In this document: positions 28,076 to 41,295 of the stretch, in pieces
Layout: each line of letters opens with the position of its first letter
Position numbering within the stretch: position 1 is the first letter of the stretch
Assembly: GCF_963924675.1 (NCBI RefSeq)
Contig: NC_089232.1
Coordinates: forward strand, 44,618,522 to 44,682,521
DNA length: 64,000 nucleotides
DNA from: Phocoena phocoena
Taxonomy: Eukaryota > Chordata > Mammalia > Artiodactyla > Phocoenidae
Direction of reading: 5' to 3'
Notes under the pieces: generated by a model
Databases searched by the model: none
Seen by the model: the letters and a program-made list of their open reading frames with translations, nothing else
What the model was told of the DNA's origin: nothing
Made by a program: the position numbers and the translations under genes

Positions 28076-30596
28076 GTTTCCTACTCTCTCTTTCTTGCAT
28101 AACTATTTATATCTAGTAGCCTTGAAATGTCCTTCGTGGTAAAAATAATAGCAAAATAAGAACTCCGTGTTACATCATGTTCTTTAAAGTTTAAGTGGGT
28201 ACCACCTAGGTCTGAAATCTAGTTTGGCTAAACTTCAGGAGTTGCAGGTCTGTTTCTAAATGACTAATTAAAAACAAGGTTCTCTCATTTCCTAAATGAA
28301 ACCTGGATCATTTCCAGTTTGCTGAGTTATAAAATAGTGATTAGGGGGTTTGCCTTGGCTGTGAGGAGCAAGTAAATTCGAAAACGTTTTCTCTGAAATG
28401 GGCCCGTCTTCCGGACTTTATGGCTCAACATACACAAATCAGAAAAGAAAAAAGGGAGTTAAATCAGCTTTGGCTATTTAGCATTATATGAAAATGAGTA
28501 ATCAATATTTTTCCAATGAACTAGATATATCTGCAAAGTATACTTTTAGAATTCTCAAGAGTGACTGCAAATAACAAAGGAAGTGGGAAAAGGATTAAAA
28601 GATTCAATGAAAACATTCTTTGAATATAGATAATTTTAGATATTTTTGGCCATGATATCGATACTAAGAGAACTCAAAGGATTGTAGCTCTCGGATAATC
28701 CTAACAACTCACTTTACACCACAGTTTCAAAGATCATACTTTACTTTAAAAACAACCCCAAAACTATAAAAATAGCTCAGTGTTTTCTGACTGCAGGAAT
28801 GTTTACAAAACCACTTCTGCAAGCACCAGAAATGCTTTGCAGCTCCACAGACACCTATGGGTACCTACCAAGCCCACACCCTTCCCTGAGAACTGCCCTC
28901 CACCGTGGGCTGGGCCCCTGCGGTCTTGTCTGCACTCTGGAGGTGGACGTTGACCCAGGAGCGACCAGGCTGGAGACTGGGCTAGACAGTCAAATTCTCT
29001 CTCCTGGGAAACTGGAATCTTAGACTGAATCAGTGGGTGCCTTGCTGGGAGGAGATGTAGCCTTTGGGACTGGGGGTGGCATTTGGGGGCAACAGAAAGT
29101 GGGTCTTGTGCAAATGAATTAGGGAAAGCCGGCCTGTGCAGAGAGAGAGGCCACAAGTGGGCACCAGACCCAGGAGAGCAGTGGACACTGAGATGGGCTG
29201 CCTCAGAGCAGGAGAGGAGGAGAGGGGAGCTCCCTGGCTGGGTTCTAGGCATTTTCTGATTCATTCCTAAAGCCAGTTCTTGGGAGATGTGGCTTCCTGC
29301 TCTTGGATTCTACGAAATATCCCTATCTTTCCAATAAAGTCATTCTTTATTCTTATTTTTAAATTTAAGCTGGCTTGAGTGGGTTTCTGAAATCAAGGAT
29401 ATGAAGAAATTTTTAAAAAATCAATTTTTCTTGTGTTAGGAAGGTAGAATTATGGGTGTGTTTCCCCCCCCCCCCCAAATTTTCTTTACTACTGTTACTA
29501 AACTGTATTTTTCTTTTTTTTTTTTTGAAGCACAGAGGAACGATTTAGGTCACCACTCCTTTTTTTCCACTGCCTGCTGCTCTGTAATATATAACCACGG
29601 AAATATTCTGAAGACAGGAGCAGAAGCAAAGAGCAAAAAGTATAATTTGCCCCTGAATAACAGTAACCCTATTCTTTTAGAACCCTCACATTTTTATTAA
29701 CTAGAAATGTCTATTCACACAGAATAAGAGAATTGAGATAGCCGTCCCCATCACTAAGCAGGTACAGTAAATCACACATATTGCAGGTGCCTAGAGCTTT
29801 ATAATCCAGAGTGATTCATACATGTCACCCCAGTTGCTATAGAATTTACAAGTTAGAACAATTCCAAAATTGGTACTAAATAAACCAAACACATCAGGGC
29901 ATTTGCAGTGAAAATGGGAATGAGATGTCCTATCATGGCTCAAACTGTTAGTTGGTAAAAGATCTTACAGTCCTAATATTTCTGGAAATGAACTAACAGC
30001 AGCGAGAAAATACCCTTCCATGTTTCCTCTCTTTCCATTTATATTTTTTCTTTCTCAGGCATTCTGTGCAGGAGCTTTTATTCAGGGGTAGCTGCTGTTC
30101 CTGCAGAAGCCCGATGAGCTTTTCAGTCTTCCTGGGACCTGAGGTTGCCATGGACACGGAAGGCTGCGGAGGCTGGCGGCTGTGCCATTCCCCACCCCTG
30201 ACGAGCCAGCTGGCTCTGGCAAGTGTGTTCACTATTTTTGACAAGATCAAAGGAATGAAACAGATCCCTGCATCTAAGTTCTGCTCCCTTCCCTCTGTAG
30301 GCCCTCGAGGCCCTGCTGTGAAAAGCTAGGCTGATCTTGAGGCAGCCTGGCACATGCTGGAGGGTAGGCATTTTAGGAACTGGGAGATCAGAAGCAGAAG
30401 AATATCAATATAACACACGTCTCATGGCAACAAAATTGGAGTTAAACCAGGGAAGATTCACGGGTACACTTGCTCTTATTCTCCAGATGGCATAACTCCT
30501 CCCTAAAAATCAAAAATATTCTGTTCTCCTCTCAGGCCACAGAAACCATTTGGTCTGATCCTCTTAACTAACTGAAGGGGCCACTTAGGATGAGAG
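28076..30596. other. Intron sequence with a C run, nothing else recognised
   Basis: Mostly unique intron. A relatively GC-rich patch at 28800-29260 gives open frames on both strands without recognisable domains. A run of 13 C sits at 29464-29476. The segment 30060-30370 has moderate GC content and an open minus frame at 29993-30250 that I could not identify. Confidence 0.5.
29464..29476. repeat. Poly(C) run
   Basis: Thirteen consecutive C. Such runs are prone to length errors in sequencing and assembly. Confidence 0.9.
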
Positions 30597-30610
30597 GAAA
30601 AGTGGCTTTT

Positions 30611-30827
30611 TTTTTTTTTTTTTTTTTTTTTTTTTGTGGTACGCGGGCCTCTCACTGTTGTGGCCTCTCCCGTTGCAGAGCACAGGCTCCGGATACGCAG
30701 GCTCAGCGGCCATGGCTCACGGGCCCAGCCGCTCCGCGGCATGTGGGATCTTCCCGGACCGGGTCACAAACCCGCGTCCCCTGCATTGGCAGGCGGACTC
30801 TCAACCACTGCGCCACCAGGGAAGCCC
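30611..30827 (-). mobile_element. CHR-2-like SINE (short form)
   Basis: About 25 T, then GTGGTACGCGGGCCTCTCAC and the reverse complement of the short CHR form to CCACCAGGGAAGCCC. The perfect target duplication GAAAAGTGGCTTTT lies at 30597-30610 and 30828-30841. High CpG retention and the long pure tail suggest youth. Confidence 0.95.
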
Positions 30828-31132
30828 GAAAAGTGGCTTTTTAAAGACCCTGGCCTCCTTACTCTGTCTTTCCTATCGCCCTATGTGCTAGTTGGACCAC
30901 AGACTCTGGCTTTGGGCAGAATTATGGAAATAGTGAGGTTTGCCTCTCTCCCTGCAAAGTGATGGATCCACACCGAGGACCTTAAAACCGACCTCCGCCC
31001 AGGTCCCTCTATGGTGGCAGCCCACCGATCCCCACCAAGGGCTTATTCTTACCATCCGGAGTTAATTCCTCTTTATATCTCTACATCTGACAGAGGGCCT
31101 ACAACACATTTGAAGAATAAAAAAAATAACCT

Positions 31133-31480
31133 TCCCCAAATGTAAATACAAGTGCAATGTCCCGTCTCATCGCCATTTAGGATACCTACTATCAAAAACG
31201 AAACAAAACAGAAAATAACAAGTGTTGGTGAGGATGCAGAGAAGTTGAAACCCTTGTGCACTGCTGGTGGGAATGTAAAATGGTGCAGCTGCTGTGGAAG
31301 ACAGTATGGTGGTTCCTCAAAAAATTAAAAGTGGAATTATCATTTTTTCCAGAAATTTCATTTCTGGGCATATACTCAAAAGAACTGTACACCCTGTTCA
31401 TAGCAGCATTATTCACAATAACCAAAAGTTGTAGTCAACACAAGTAACCACCGATGGATGAATGGATAAACAAAATGTGG
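31133..31480 (+). mobile_element. Older L1, left part of an interrupted copy
   Basis: ORF2 C-terminal text such as AACAAGTGTTGGTGAGGATG and CTGCTGGTGGGAATGTAAAATGG stops abruptly at AAAATGTGG (31472-31480). It resumes at the same motif at 36441, where the right half reads GTGGTATGTACACACAATGG. The interruption is the younger L1 at 31481-36440. Confidence 0.9.
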
Positions 31481-32241
31481 AAATAGGCAGTCTACCTGAA
31501 AAAGAATTCAGAATAATGATAGTAAAGATGATCCAAAATCTTGGAAATAGAACAGACAAAATGCAAGATACATTTAAAAAGGACCTAGAAGAACTAAAGA
31601 TGAAACAAACAACAATGAACAACACAAAAAATGAAATTAAAAATATTCTAGATGGGATCAATAGCAGAATAACTAAGGCAGAAGAACGGATAAGTGACCT
31701 GGAAGATAAAATAGTGCAAATAACTACTGCAGAGCAGAATAAAGAAAAAAGAATGAAAAGAACTGAGGACAGTCTCAGAGACCTCTGGGACAACATTAAA
31801 TGCACCAACATTCGAATTATAGGGGTTCCAGAAGAAGAAGAGAAAAAGAAAGGGACTGAGAAAATATTTGAAGAGATTATAGTTGAAAATTTCCCTAATA
31901 TGGGAAAAGAAACAGTTAATCAAGTCCAGGAAGCACAGAGAGTCCCATACAGGATAAATCCAAGGAGAAATACGCCAAGACACATATTAATCAAACTGTC
32001 AAAAATTAAATACAAAGAAAACATATTAAAAGCAGCAAGGGAAAAACAGCAAATAACACACAAGGGAATCCCATTAAGGTTAACAGCTGATCTTTCAGCA
32101 GAAACTCTGCAAGCCAGAAGGGACTGGCAGGAAATATTTAAAGTGATGAAGGAGAAAAACCTGCAACCAAGATTACTCTACCCAGCAAGGATCTCATTCA
32201 GATTTGAAGGAGAAATTAAAACCTTTACAAACAAAAGCTGA
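31481..32241 (+). pseudogene. L1 ORF1 (RNA-binding protein), N-terminally truncated
   Basis: L1 ORF1p is a trimeric RNA-binding chaperone of the L1 particle. About 253 residues are open, against roughly 340 in a typical mammalian ORF1p. A coiled-coil stretch (ISDLEDKIVQITTAEQNKEK region) is followed by the RRM-type segment with NIRIIGVPEEEE, and then a C-terminal domain with PRHILIKLSK and LQARRDWQEIF. The natural start and N-terminus are missing. The only in-frame ATG (31462) belongs to the host L1 outside the insertion. Confidence 0.93.
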
Positions 32242-32354
32242 GAGAGTTCAGCACCACCAAACCAGCTTCACAACAAATGCTAAAGGAACTTCTCTAGGCA
32301 AGAAACACAAGCGAAGGAAAAGACCTACAATAAGGAACCCAAACAATTAAGAAA

Positions 32355-35300
32355 ATGGGAATAGGAACATACATATCGATAATTACCTTAAATGTAAATG
32401 GACTAAATGCTCCCACCAAAAGACACAGATTGGCTGAATGGATACAAAAACAAGACCCATATATATGCTGTCTACAAGAAACCCACTTCAGACCTAGAGA
32501 CAATGCAAATGGAAACCAAAAGAAAGCTGGAGTAGCAATTCTCATATCAGACAAAATAGACTTTAAAATAAAGACTATTAGAAGAGACAAAGAAGGACAC
32601 TACATAATGATCAAGGGATCAATCCAAGAAGAAGATATAACAATTGTAAGTATTTATGCACCCAACATAGGAGCACCTCAATACCTAAGGTAAATACTAA
32701 CAGCCATAAAAAGGGGAAATCGACAGTAACACATTCATAGTAGGGGACTTTAACATCCCACTTTCACCAATGGACAGATCATCCAAAATGAAAATAAATA
32801 AGGAAACACAAGCTTTAAATGATACATTAAACAAGATGGACTTAATTGATATTTATAGGACATTCCATCCAAAAACAACAGAATACACATTTTTCTCAAG
32901 TGCTCATGGAACATTCTCCAGGATAGATCATATCTTGGGTCACAAATCAAGCCTTGGTAAATTTAAGAAAACTGAAATTGTATCAAGTATCTTTTCCGAC
33001 CACAACGCTATGAGACTAGATATCAATTACAGGAAAAGATCTCTAAAAAATACAAACACATGGAGGCTAAACAATACATTACTTAATAATGAAGTGATCA
33101 CTGAAGAAATCAAAGAGGAAATAAAAATATACCTAGAAACAAATGACAATGGAAACACGACGACCCAAAACCTATGGGATGCAGCAAAAGCAGTTCTAAG
33201 AGGGAAGTTTATAGCAATACAAGCCTACCTTAAGAAACAGGAAACATCTCGAATAAATAACCTAACCTTGCACCTAAAGCAATTAGAGAAAGAAGAACAA
33301 AAAAACCCCCAAAGTTAGCAGAAGGAAAGAAATCATAAAGATCAGAAATAAATGAAAAAGAAATGAAGGAAACAATAGCAAAGATCAATAAAACTAAAAG
33401 CTGGTTCTTTGAGAAGATAAACAAAATTGATCAACCATTAGCCAGACTCATCAATAAAAAAAGGGAGAGGACTCAAATCATTAGAATTAGAAATGAAAAA
33501 GGAGAAGCAACAACTGACACTGCAGAAATACAAAAGATCAACCAACTCTATGCCAATAAAATGGACAGCCTGGAAGAAATGGACAAATTCTTAGAAATGC
33601 ACAACCTGCCAAGACTGAATCAGGAAGAAATAGAAAATATGAACAGACCAATCACAAGTACTGAAATTGAAACTGTGATTAAAAATCTTCCAACAAACAA
33701 AAGCCCAGGACCAGATGGCTTCACAGGCTACTTCTATCAAACATTTAGAGAAGAGCTAACACCTACCCTTCTCAAACTCTTCCAAAATATAGCAGAGGGA
33801 GGAACACTCTCAAACTCATTCTATGAGGCCACCATCACCTTGATACCAAAACCAGACAAGGATGTCACAAATAAAGAAAACTACAGGCCAATATCACTGA
33901 TGATCATAGATGGAAAAATCCTCAACAAAATGCTAGCAAACAGATTCCAACAGCACATTAAAAGGATCATACACCATGATCAAGTGGGGTTTATTCCAGG
34001 AATGCAAGGATTCTTCAATATATGCAAATCAATCAATGTGATACACCATATTAACAAATTGAAGGAGAAAAACCATATGATCATCTCAATAGATGCAGAG
34101 AAAGCTTTCGACAAAATTCAACACCCATTTATGATAAAAACCCTGCAGAAAGCAGGCATAGAGGGAACTTTCCTCAACATAATAAAGGCCACATATGACA
34201 AACCCACAGCCAACATCATCCTCAATGGTGAAAAACTGAAAGCATTTCCACTAAGATCAGGAACAAGACAAGGTTGCCCACTCTCACCACTCTTATTCAA
34301 CATAGTTTTGGAAGTTTTAGCCACAGCAATCAGAGAAGAATAGGAAATAAAAGGAATCCAAATCGGAAAAGAAGAAGTAAAGCTGTCACTGTTTGCAGAT
34401 GACATGATACTACACATAGAGAATCCTAAAGATGCTACCAGAAAACTACTAGAGCTAATCAATGAATTTGGTAAAGTAGCAGGATACAAAGTTAATGCAC
34501 AGAAATCTCTGGCATTCCTATACACTAATGATGAAAAATCTGAAAGTGAAATCAAGAAAACACTCTCATTTACCATTGCAACAAAAAGAATAAAATATCT
34601 AAGAATAGACCTACCTAAGGAGACAAAAGACTTGTATGCAGAAAATTATAAGACACTGATGAAAGAAATTAAAGATGATACAAATAGATGGAGAGATATA
34701 CCATACTCTTGGATTGGAAGAATCAACATTGTGAAAATGACTCTACTACCCAAAGGACTCTACAGATTCAATGCAATCCCTATCAAACTACCAGTGGCAT
34801 TTTTCACAGAACTAGAACAAAAAATTTCACAATTTGTATGGAAACACAAAAGACCCCGAATAGCCAAAGCAATCTTGAGAACGAAAAACGGGGCTGGAGG
34901 AATCAGGCTCCCTGACTTCAGACTATACTTCTAAGCTACAGTAATCAAGACAGTAGGGTACTGACACAAAAACAGAAAGATAGATCAATGGAACAGGATA
35001 GAAAGCCCAGAAATAAATCCACGCACATATGGTCACCTTATCTTTAATAAAGGAGGCAGGAATGTACAGTGGAGAAAGGAGAGCCTCTTCAGTAAGTGGT
35101 GCTGGGAAAACTGGACAGGTACATGGAGAAGTATGAGATTAGATCACTCCCTAACACCATACACAAAAATAAGCTCAAAATGGATTAAAGACCTAAATGT
35201 AAGGCCAGACACTATCAAACTCTTAGAGGAGAACATAGGCAGAACACTCTATGACATAAATCACAGCAAGATCCTTTTTGACCCACCTCCTAGAGAAATG

Positions 35301-36116
35301 GAAATAAAAACAAAAATAAACAAATGGGACCTAAAGAAACTTCAAAGCTTTTGCACAGCAAAGGAAACCATAAACAAGACCAAAAGACAACCCTCAGAAT
35401 CGGAGAAAATATTTGCAAATGAAGCAAATGACAAAGGATTAATCTCCAAAATTTACAAGCAGCTCATGCAGCTCCATAACAAAAAAACAAACAACCCAAT
35501 CCAAAAATGGGCAGAAGACCTAAATAGACATTTCTCCAAAGAAGATATACAGACTGCCAACAAACACATGAAAGAATGCTCAACATCATTAATCATTAGA
35601 GAAATGCAAATCAAAACCACAATAAGGTATCATCTCACACCAGTCAGAATGGCCATCATCAAAAAATCTGGAAATAATAAATGCTCGAGAGGGTGTGGAG
35701 AAAAGGGAACACTCTTGCACTGTTGGTGGGAATGGGAATTGGTACAGCCACTCTGGAGAACAGTATGGAGGTTCCTTAAAAAACTACAAATAGAACTACC
35801 ATATGACCCAGCAATCCCACTACTGGGCATATACCCTGAGAAAACCATAATTCAAAAAGAGTCATGTACCACAATGTTCGTTGCAGCTCTATTTACAATA
35901 GCCTGGGGATGGAAGCAACCTAAGTGTCCATCATCGGATGAATGGATAAAGAAGATGTGGCACATATATACAATGGAATATTACTCAGCCATAAAAAGAA
36001 ACGAAATTGAGCTATTTGTAATGAGGTGGACAGACCTAGAGTCTGTCATACAGAGGGAAGTAAGTCAGAAAGAGAAAGACAAATACCGTATGCTAACACA
36101 TATATATGGAATTTAA
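32355..36116 (+). pseudogene. L1 ORF2 (endonuclease / reverse transcriptase), broken
   Basis: ORF2p nicks DNA and copies L1 RNA into the target. The endonuclease begins with ISIITLNVNGLN and has QETHF; after a break come GDFNIP and [10 protein letters not shown]. The reverse transcriptase carries [26 protein letters not shown] and the FADD catalytic motif near 34400. The C-terminal cysteine motif reads [18 protein letters not shown], where sister copies have WWECKL, so the last cysteine is lost. Frame breaks or stops occur near 32691, 33316, 34342 and 34933. Confidence 0.94.
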
Positions 36117-36440
36117 GGGAAAAAAATGTCATGAAGAACCTAGGGGTAAGATAGGAATAAAGACACAGACCTACTAGAGAATGGACTTGAGGATATGGGG
36201 AGGGGGAAGGGTACGTGTGACAAAGCAAGAGAGAGGCATGGACATATATACACTACCAAAGGTAAGGTATATAGCTAGTGGGAAGCAGCTGCATAGCACA
36301 GGGAGATCAGCTCAGTGCTTTGTGATCGCCTGGAGGGGTGGGATCGGGAGGGTGGGTGGGAGGGAGACTCAAGAGGGAAGAGATATGGAAATATATGTAT
36401 ATGTATAACTGATCCACTTTGTTATAAAGCAGAAACAAAA

Positions 36441-36850
36441 AAAATGTGGTATGTACACACAATGGAATAGTATTCAGCCTTAAAAAGGAAAGTAATTCTG
36501 ACACGTTACAACATGGATGAACCTTCAGGACATTATGATAAATGAAATAAGCCAGTTACAAAAAGACAGATACTGTATGATTCTACTTATATAAAGTACC
36601 TAGAATAGTCAAATTCATAGAGCCATGAAGTGGAATGGTGCTTGTCAGGGTCTGGGGGATGGAGAAGGGGGAATTACTATTTAATGGGTATAGGGTTCCA
36701 ATTTTATAAGATGAAAAGAGTTCTAGAGATGGATGGGGATGGTGGTTGCACAATAATGTGGATGTATTTAATGCCACTGAACTCTATACTCAAAATGGTT
36801 AAGAGTAAATTTTATGCGAGGTGTACTTTACCACAATTAAAAATAATTTT
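36441..36850 (+). mobile_element. Older L1, right part of the interrupted copy
   Basis: GTGGTATGTACACACAATGG, TATTCAGCCTTAAAAAGGAA, AAATAAGCCAGTTACAAAAAG and the 3' UTR text up to CTTTACCACAATTAAAAATAA are an old L1 3' end in the same orientation and register as 31133-31480. Between the two halves sits the younger L1. Confidence 0.88.
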
Positions 36851-36991
36851 AAAGAAATCTTCCCAATCAAAACATATTCTTCCTATGCCCCAATTTCTCT
36901 TGGTCCTTCACTCCATAAAGCATAAATAATAATTGGTTTTAACCCCCTAATGGTCAACATAGTGGTGGGATTCACATATTATGTCAGGTGT

Positions 36992-37007
36992 TGTGTGTGT
37001 GTGTGTT
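36992..37007. repeat. (GT)n microsatellite
   Basis: A short TG run of about eight units. Confidence 0.8.
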
Positions 37008-37659
37008 GGGTTCTAAATAAAACTCACTACACTCTATTCTACATATGCATAAAGATGACCCTCACTGTTCTAAAGCTTTCTCACAAAGGGGCATATCTAG
37101 GGATGTTAGCCAGAGAACAAATAGGGTGAAATCCTTGCTTTTTTTTTTTTTTTAAGTCCTTGCTTTTTAAAAGAATGATAAAGCATAGAATATCAAAGAA
37201 GGTGGGTGAGAAGCAGCTGCTTCCATTCACCCCCTGGACCTCACTGGTTCCTAGATGTCTCCCAGGCCAGTGTCCTGCTTGATCATACATGCCAGCCTAA
37301 GCCCTCAGCGCTGTATCTGGATGGTCCTGACGTGAAAGTGAGAGGAACTTATCTGATTTCCCTTGGCCCTTCTTGGGACTTGCACCTCTCACAATAAATG
37401 ACATGCATGCCTTCTTCCCATCTATTGCACTGTGTAAAACGCCTGCGGGTTGTAACACTTAAGTCCAAATTCTGGTGCAGCAAGTACAGCTACAAGTAAA
37501 TCCCTGCCAGGCAGAAGGATCAGTCTCCGGCCACTACTTCAAGAAATACGTGAAATAAAATATTCTGGCATCTCTGAAATAACCCCTTTTTGGTCAAGGC
37601 CCTCATCATCTCTTTCTCCTGGTTTATTTTAGTTGCTTTCTAACTCCAGCCTCACTCAC
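37008..37659. other. Intron sequence, nothing recognised
   Basis: Unique intron with a T run at about 37139-37154. No exon was seen. Confidence 0.5.
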
Positions 37660-38400
37660 CCTCCCCAGGATGGTAGGGAATGCCTCACTCTAATCCCTCA
37701 GAGTTACCTAATGCCTACAGGATAAAGTTCGGGGTTAAACTTCCTAGCTTGAGGTTCCTTTATTTGCTGTCTTGACCTTTCTGCATTCCCTGCCCTTCCC
37801 GCCCTCAGCCACTCAGCATTACTGTTTCTTAATCCCCCGTTCTTCTTCCCACCTCCACATAGTGGCACACCCTGATCCTTCAGAGCCTGGGACGCTCGTC
37901 TCAGATGTCGCCATCTAGTGAACTTCTACTCACCTTTCAAGATCCATCTCAAAGGTCACTCCTATGAAGTCTCCATGGATTCCCCTGGGAGCTCTTTCCT
38001 CAGAGACACCACTTACTACCACAATAGACTAAAATTTCTCTGAAAGCTGGGACCCTGCCTGTTCCAAAGCAAATCTGCCCCGGACTCCAACATCAGCCAA
38101 ATCCCCGGGATGGGTTTTAAAAGTGACCCACCCTAGAGAACGGATGCTGCACCCTGGGTACTTAATGCTGGCTTGGCCCACTCTGAGCCCCTGCTCACCA
38201 CTTCCCTTGTGACCCACCATTTCTTACTCCCTTGCTTTGCCCAGTCTGTGCTCTTATATTGTTCAGGTACAAGCATGTCTCTCGCACTAAGTTATAAACT
38301 TTGCAGAGAGTAGGAACCACGTCTCACTCCCTTCTGGATCCTCCACATTTTCTGGCTTAAGACTGCACATGGCAAGAGCTAGGTTTGTTACATAAATAAA
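37660..38400 (+). mobile_element. L2-like LINE fragment
   Basis: The CT-rich stretch with CCTACAGGATAAAGTTC, CTTGACCTTTCTGCATTCCC, CACCTTTCAAGATCCATCTC and the downstream AAGACTGCACATGGCAAGAG resembles mammalian L2 3' sequence in order. It is highly decayed with no open frame, and the boundaries are rough. Confidence 0.6.
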
Positions 38401-38714
38401 CAGACAAATCCCCATGGCATCTGTGGGCATGACTTGGAGGAGGTAGGGAGTAGGTTGGGAGTTTTGAGAGAAATCAGAGAAACTCTAGGTGAGCTGAATG
38501 TAGCTTCCTACCTCCAATGGAGGGTGAAAATTACTTGAAACCTCTTGGGCAGTTCTCTGGGAGATGGAGAAAAGGGAATGCAGTAAGGAGGAGATACAAT
38601 GCAAGGACACAGCATGCCATACTCAGAGGTGAAGTGGTGGCTTGCTATAGTAATAGCTATGGCAATAGAAGGCAGCATATATCTTCAGCAGTCTTAAAAC
38701 TCAATGGCTTGAGT
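38401..38714. other. Intron sequence, nothing recognised
   Basis: Unique-looking intron between the L2-like fragment and a SINE. Confidence 0.45.
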
Positions 38715-38725
38715 TAATAATTATA

Positions 38726-39060
38726 GGGACTTCCCTGGTGGCGTAGTGGTTAAGAATCTGCCTGCCAATGCAGGAGACACGGGTTTGAGCCCCAGTCCGG
38801 AAGGATCCCACGTGCCGCGGAGCAACTAAGCCCGTGTGCCACAACTACTGAGCCTGCGCTCTAGAGCCCACGAGCCACAAGTACTGAGCCCACGTGCTAC
38901 AACTACGGAAGCCTGCGCACCTAGAGCCCGTGCTCTGCAACAAAGAGAAGCCACCACAATGAGAAGCCCATGCACCTCAATGAAGAGTAGCTCCCGCTCG
39001 CCGCAACTAGAGAAAGCCCACGCGCAACAACAAAGACCCAACACAGCCAAAAATAATTAA
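38726..39060 (+). mobile_element. CHR-1-like SINE (long form)
   Basis: GGGACTTCCCTGGTGGCGTAG, the B box GGGTTTGAGCCCC, three CCACAA.TACTGAGCC units, CGCCGCAACTAGAGAAAGCC and the end AACACAGCCAAAAATAATT. The duplicated target AATAATTATA lies at 38716-38725 and 39061-39070. The tail runs straight into an AT-rich simple repeat. Confidence 0.92.
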
Positions 39061-39070
39061 AATAATTATA

Positions 39071-39196
39071 ATAATTTTATAAAAATTCTATTATAATTAA
39101 AATAATTAAAATTTAAAATAATAATAATTATAGTAGTGGTAATAATAATAGTAGTAGTAGTGGTAGTAATAATAAAAAATAATAATAATATGGAAA
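39071..39196. repeat. AT-rich simple repeat, (AAT)n and (AGT)n
   Basis: Interleaved AATAAT, TAGTAG and AATAATAAT units after the SINE tail. It looks like tail-derived microsatellite growth and is about 180 bp from the exon at 39376. Confidence 0.85.
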
Positions 39197-39355
39197 AATA
39201 TTCAAAATGTTAACAGCAGCTGCCTCTGGGTTCTAAAATCACAACCAGTTCTGTTGTGAGTTTCCCCCTCTGTTTTTCTTTAAAACTCAACTGCCATTTG
39301 CTCTGGAAACAGTATATGAATGGACATGATTTTTAAAAACTGAAATTATATTTTA

Positions 39356-39544
<189 letters not shown>

Positions 39545-39652
39545 TTATGTGGGAATTTACTTCCAGGGACTTAGCATTTTTAAATGGGTTAAAGGTCAAG
39601 GAAATATTTTAAAAGGGTCCACTCTTGTAACTTTTTGTCCCAACACGTTTTA

Positions 39653-40854
<1,202 letters not shown>

Positions 40855-41054
40855 ATGGGCTTCCCTGGTGGCGCAGTGGTTGAGAGTCCACCTGCCAATG
40901 CAGGGGACACGGGTTCGTGCGCCGGTCCAGGAAGATCCCACATGCCGCGGAGCGGCTGGGCCCGTGAGCCATGGCCGCTGAGCCTGCGCGTCCAGAGCCT
41001 GTGCTCTGCAACGGGAGATGCCACGGAAGTGAGAGGCCCGCGTACCGCAAAAAA
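40855..41054 (+). mobile_element. CHR-2-like SINE (short form)
   Basis: GGGCTTCCCTGGTGGCGCAG, the B box GGGTTCGTGCGCC, GCGGAGCGGCTGGGCCCGTG and the end GCCCGCGTACCGC plus a short A tail. The perfect duplicated target AAAATTTATTGTAC lies at 40841-40854 and 41055-41068. Confidence 0.95.
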
Positions 41055-41295
41055 AAAATTTATTGTACGAATGATGACACTGGACAGTAAAAGGGAGAGC
41101 TATTAATAATTACACCAGGACACCAGCTGTTAACTGGGTTGAGTGGCCATCCTAACTCAGATGTGTTAGTTGTTCTTTTGAACTAATTTTTAACCTAGTG
41201 AATAAAGTCCATTGGCTGATATTCAAGTCACTCACAGCGAGGACTTGGTCTGTTATTTCCCCAATACAAATTAGTGGCCAAATTATTCAGTCCTG

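Larger units (their letters stand above)
31481..36440 (+). mobile_element. Young L1, 5'-truncated, about 4.96 kb
   Basis: The largest and least decayed L1 of the window. It starts within ORF1, carries all ORF2 domains in order (endonuclease, reverse transcriptase, C-terminal cysteine motif) and most of the 3' UTR. The target duplication AAAATGTGG lies at 31472-31480 and 36441-36449. Its 3' end is odd: it stops at GCAGAAAC plus a short A tail, about 50 bp before the terminus seen in the sister copies, so it lacks their AATAAA. It is antisense to EML6 in an intron. Stops and frameshifts in ORF2 make it inactive. Confidence 0.95.

Noticed and set aside
28803..29264. Minus-strand open frame of 153 residues
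   Set aside because: Proline- and serine-rich text from a GC-rich patch, no domain, no splice or start context.
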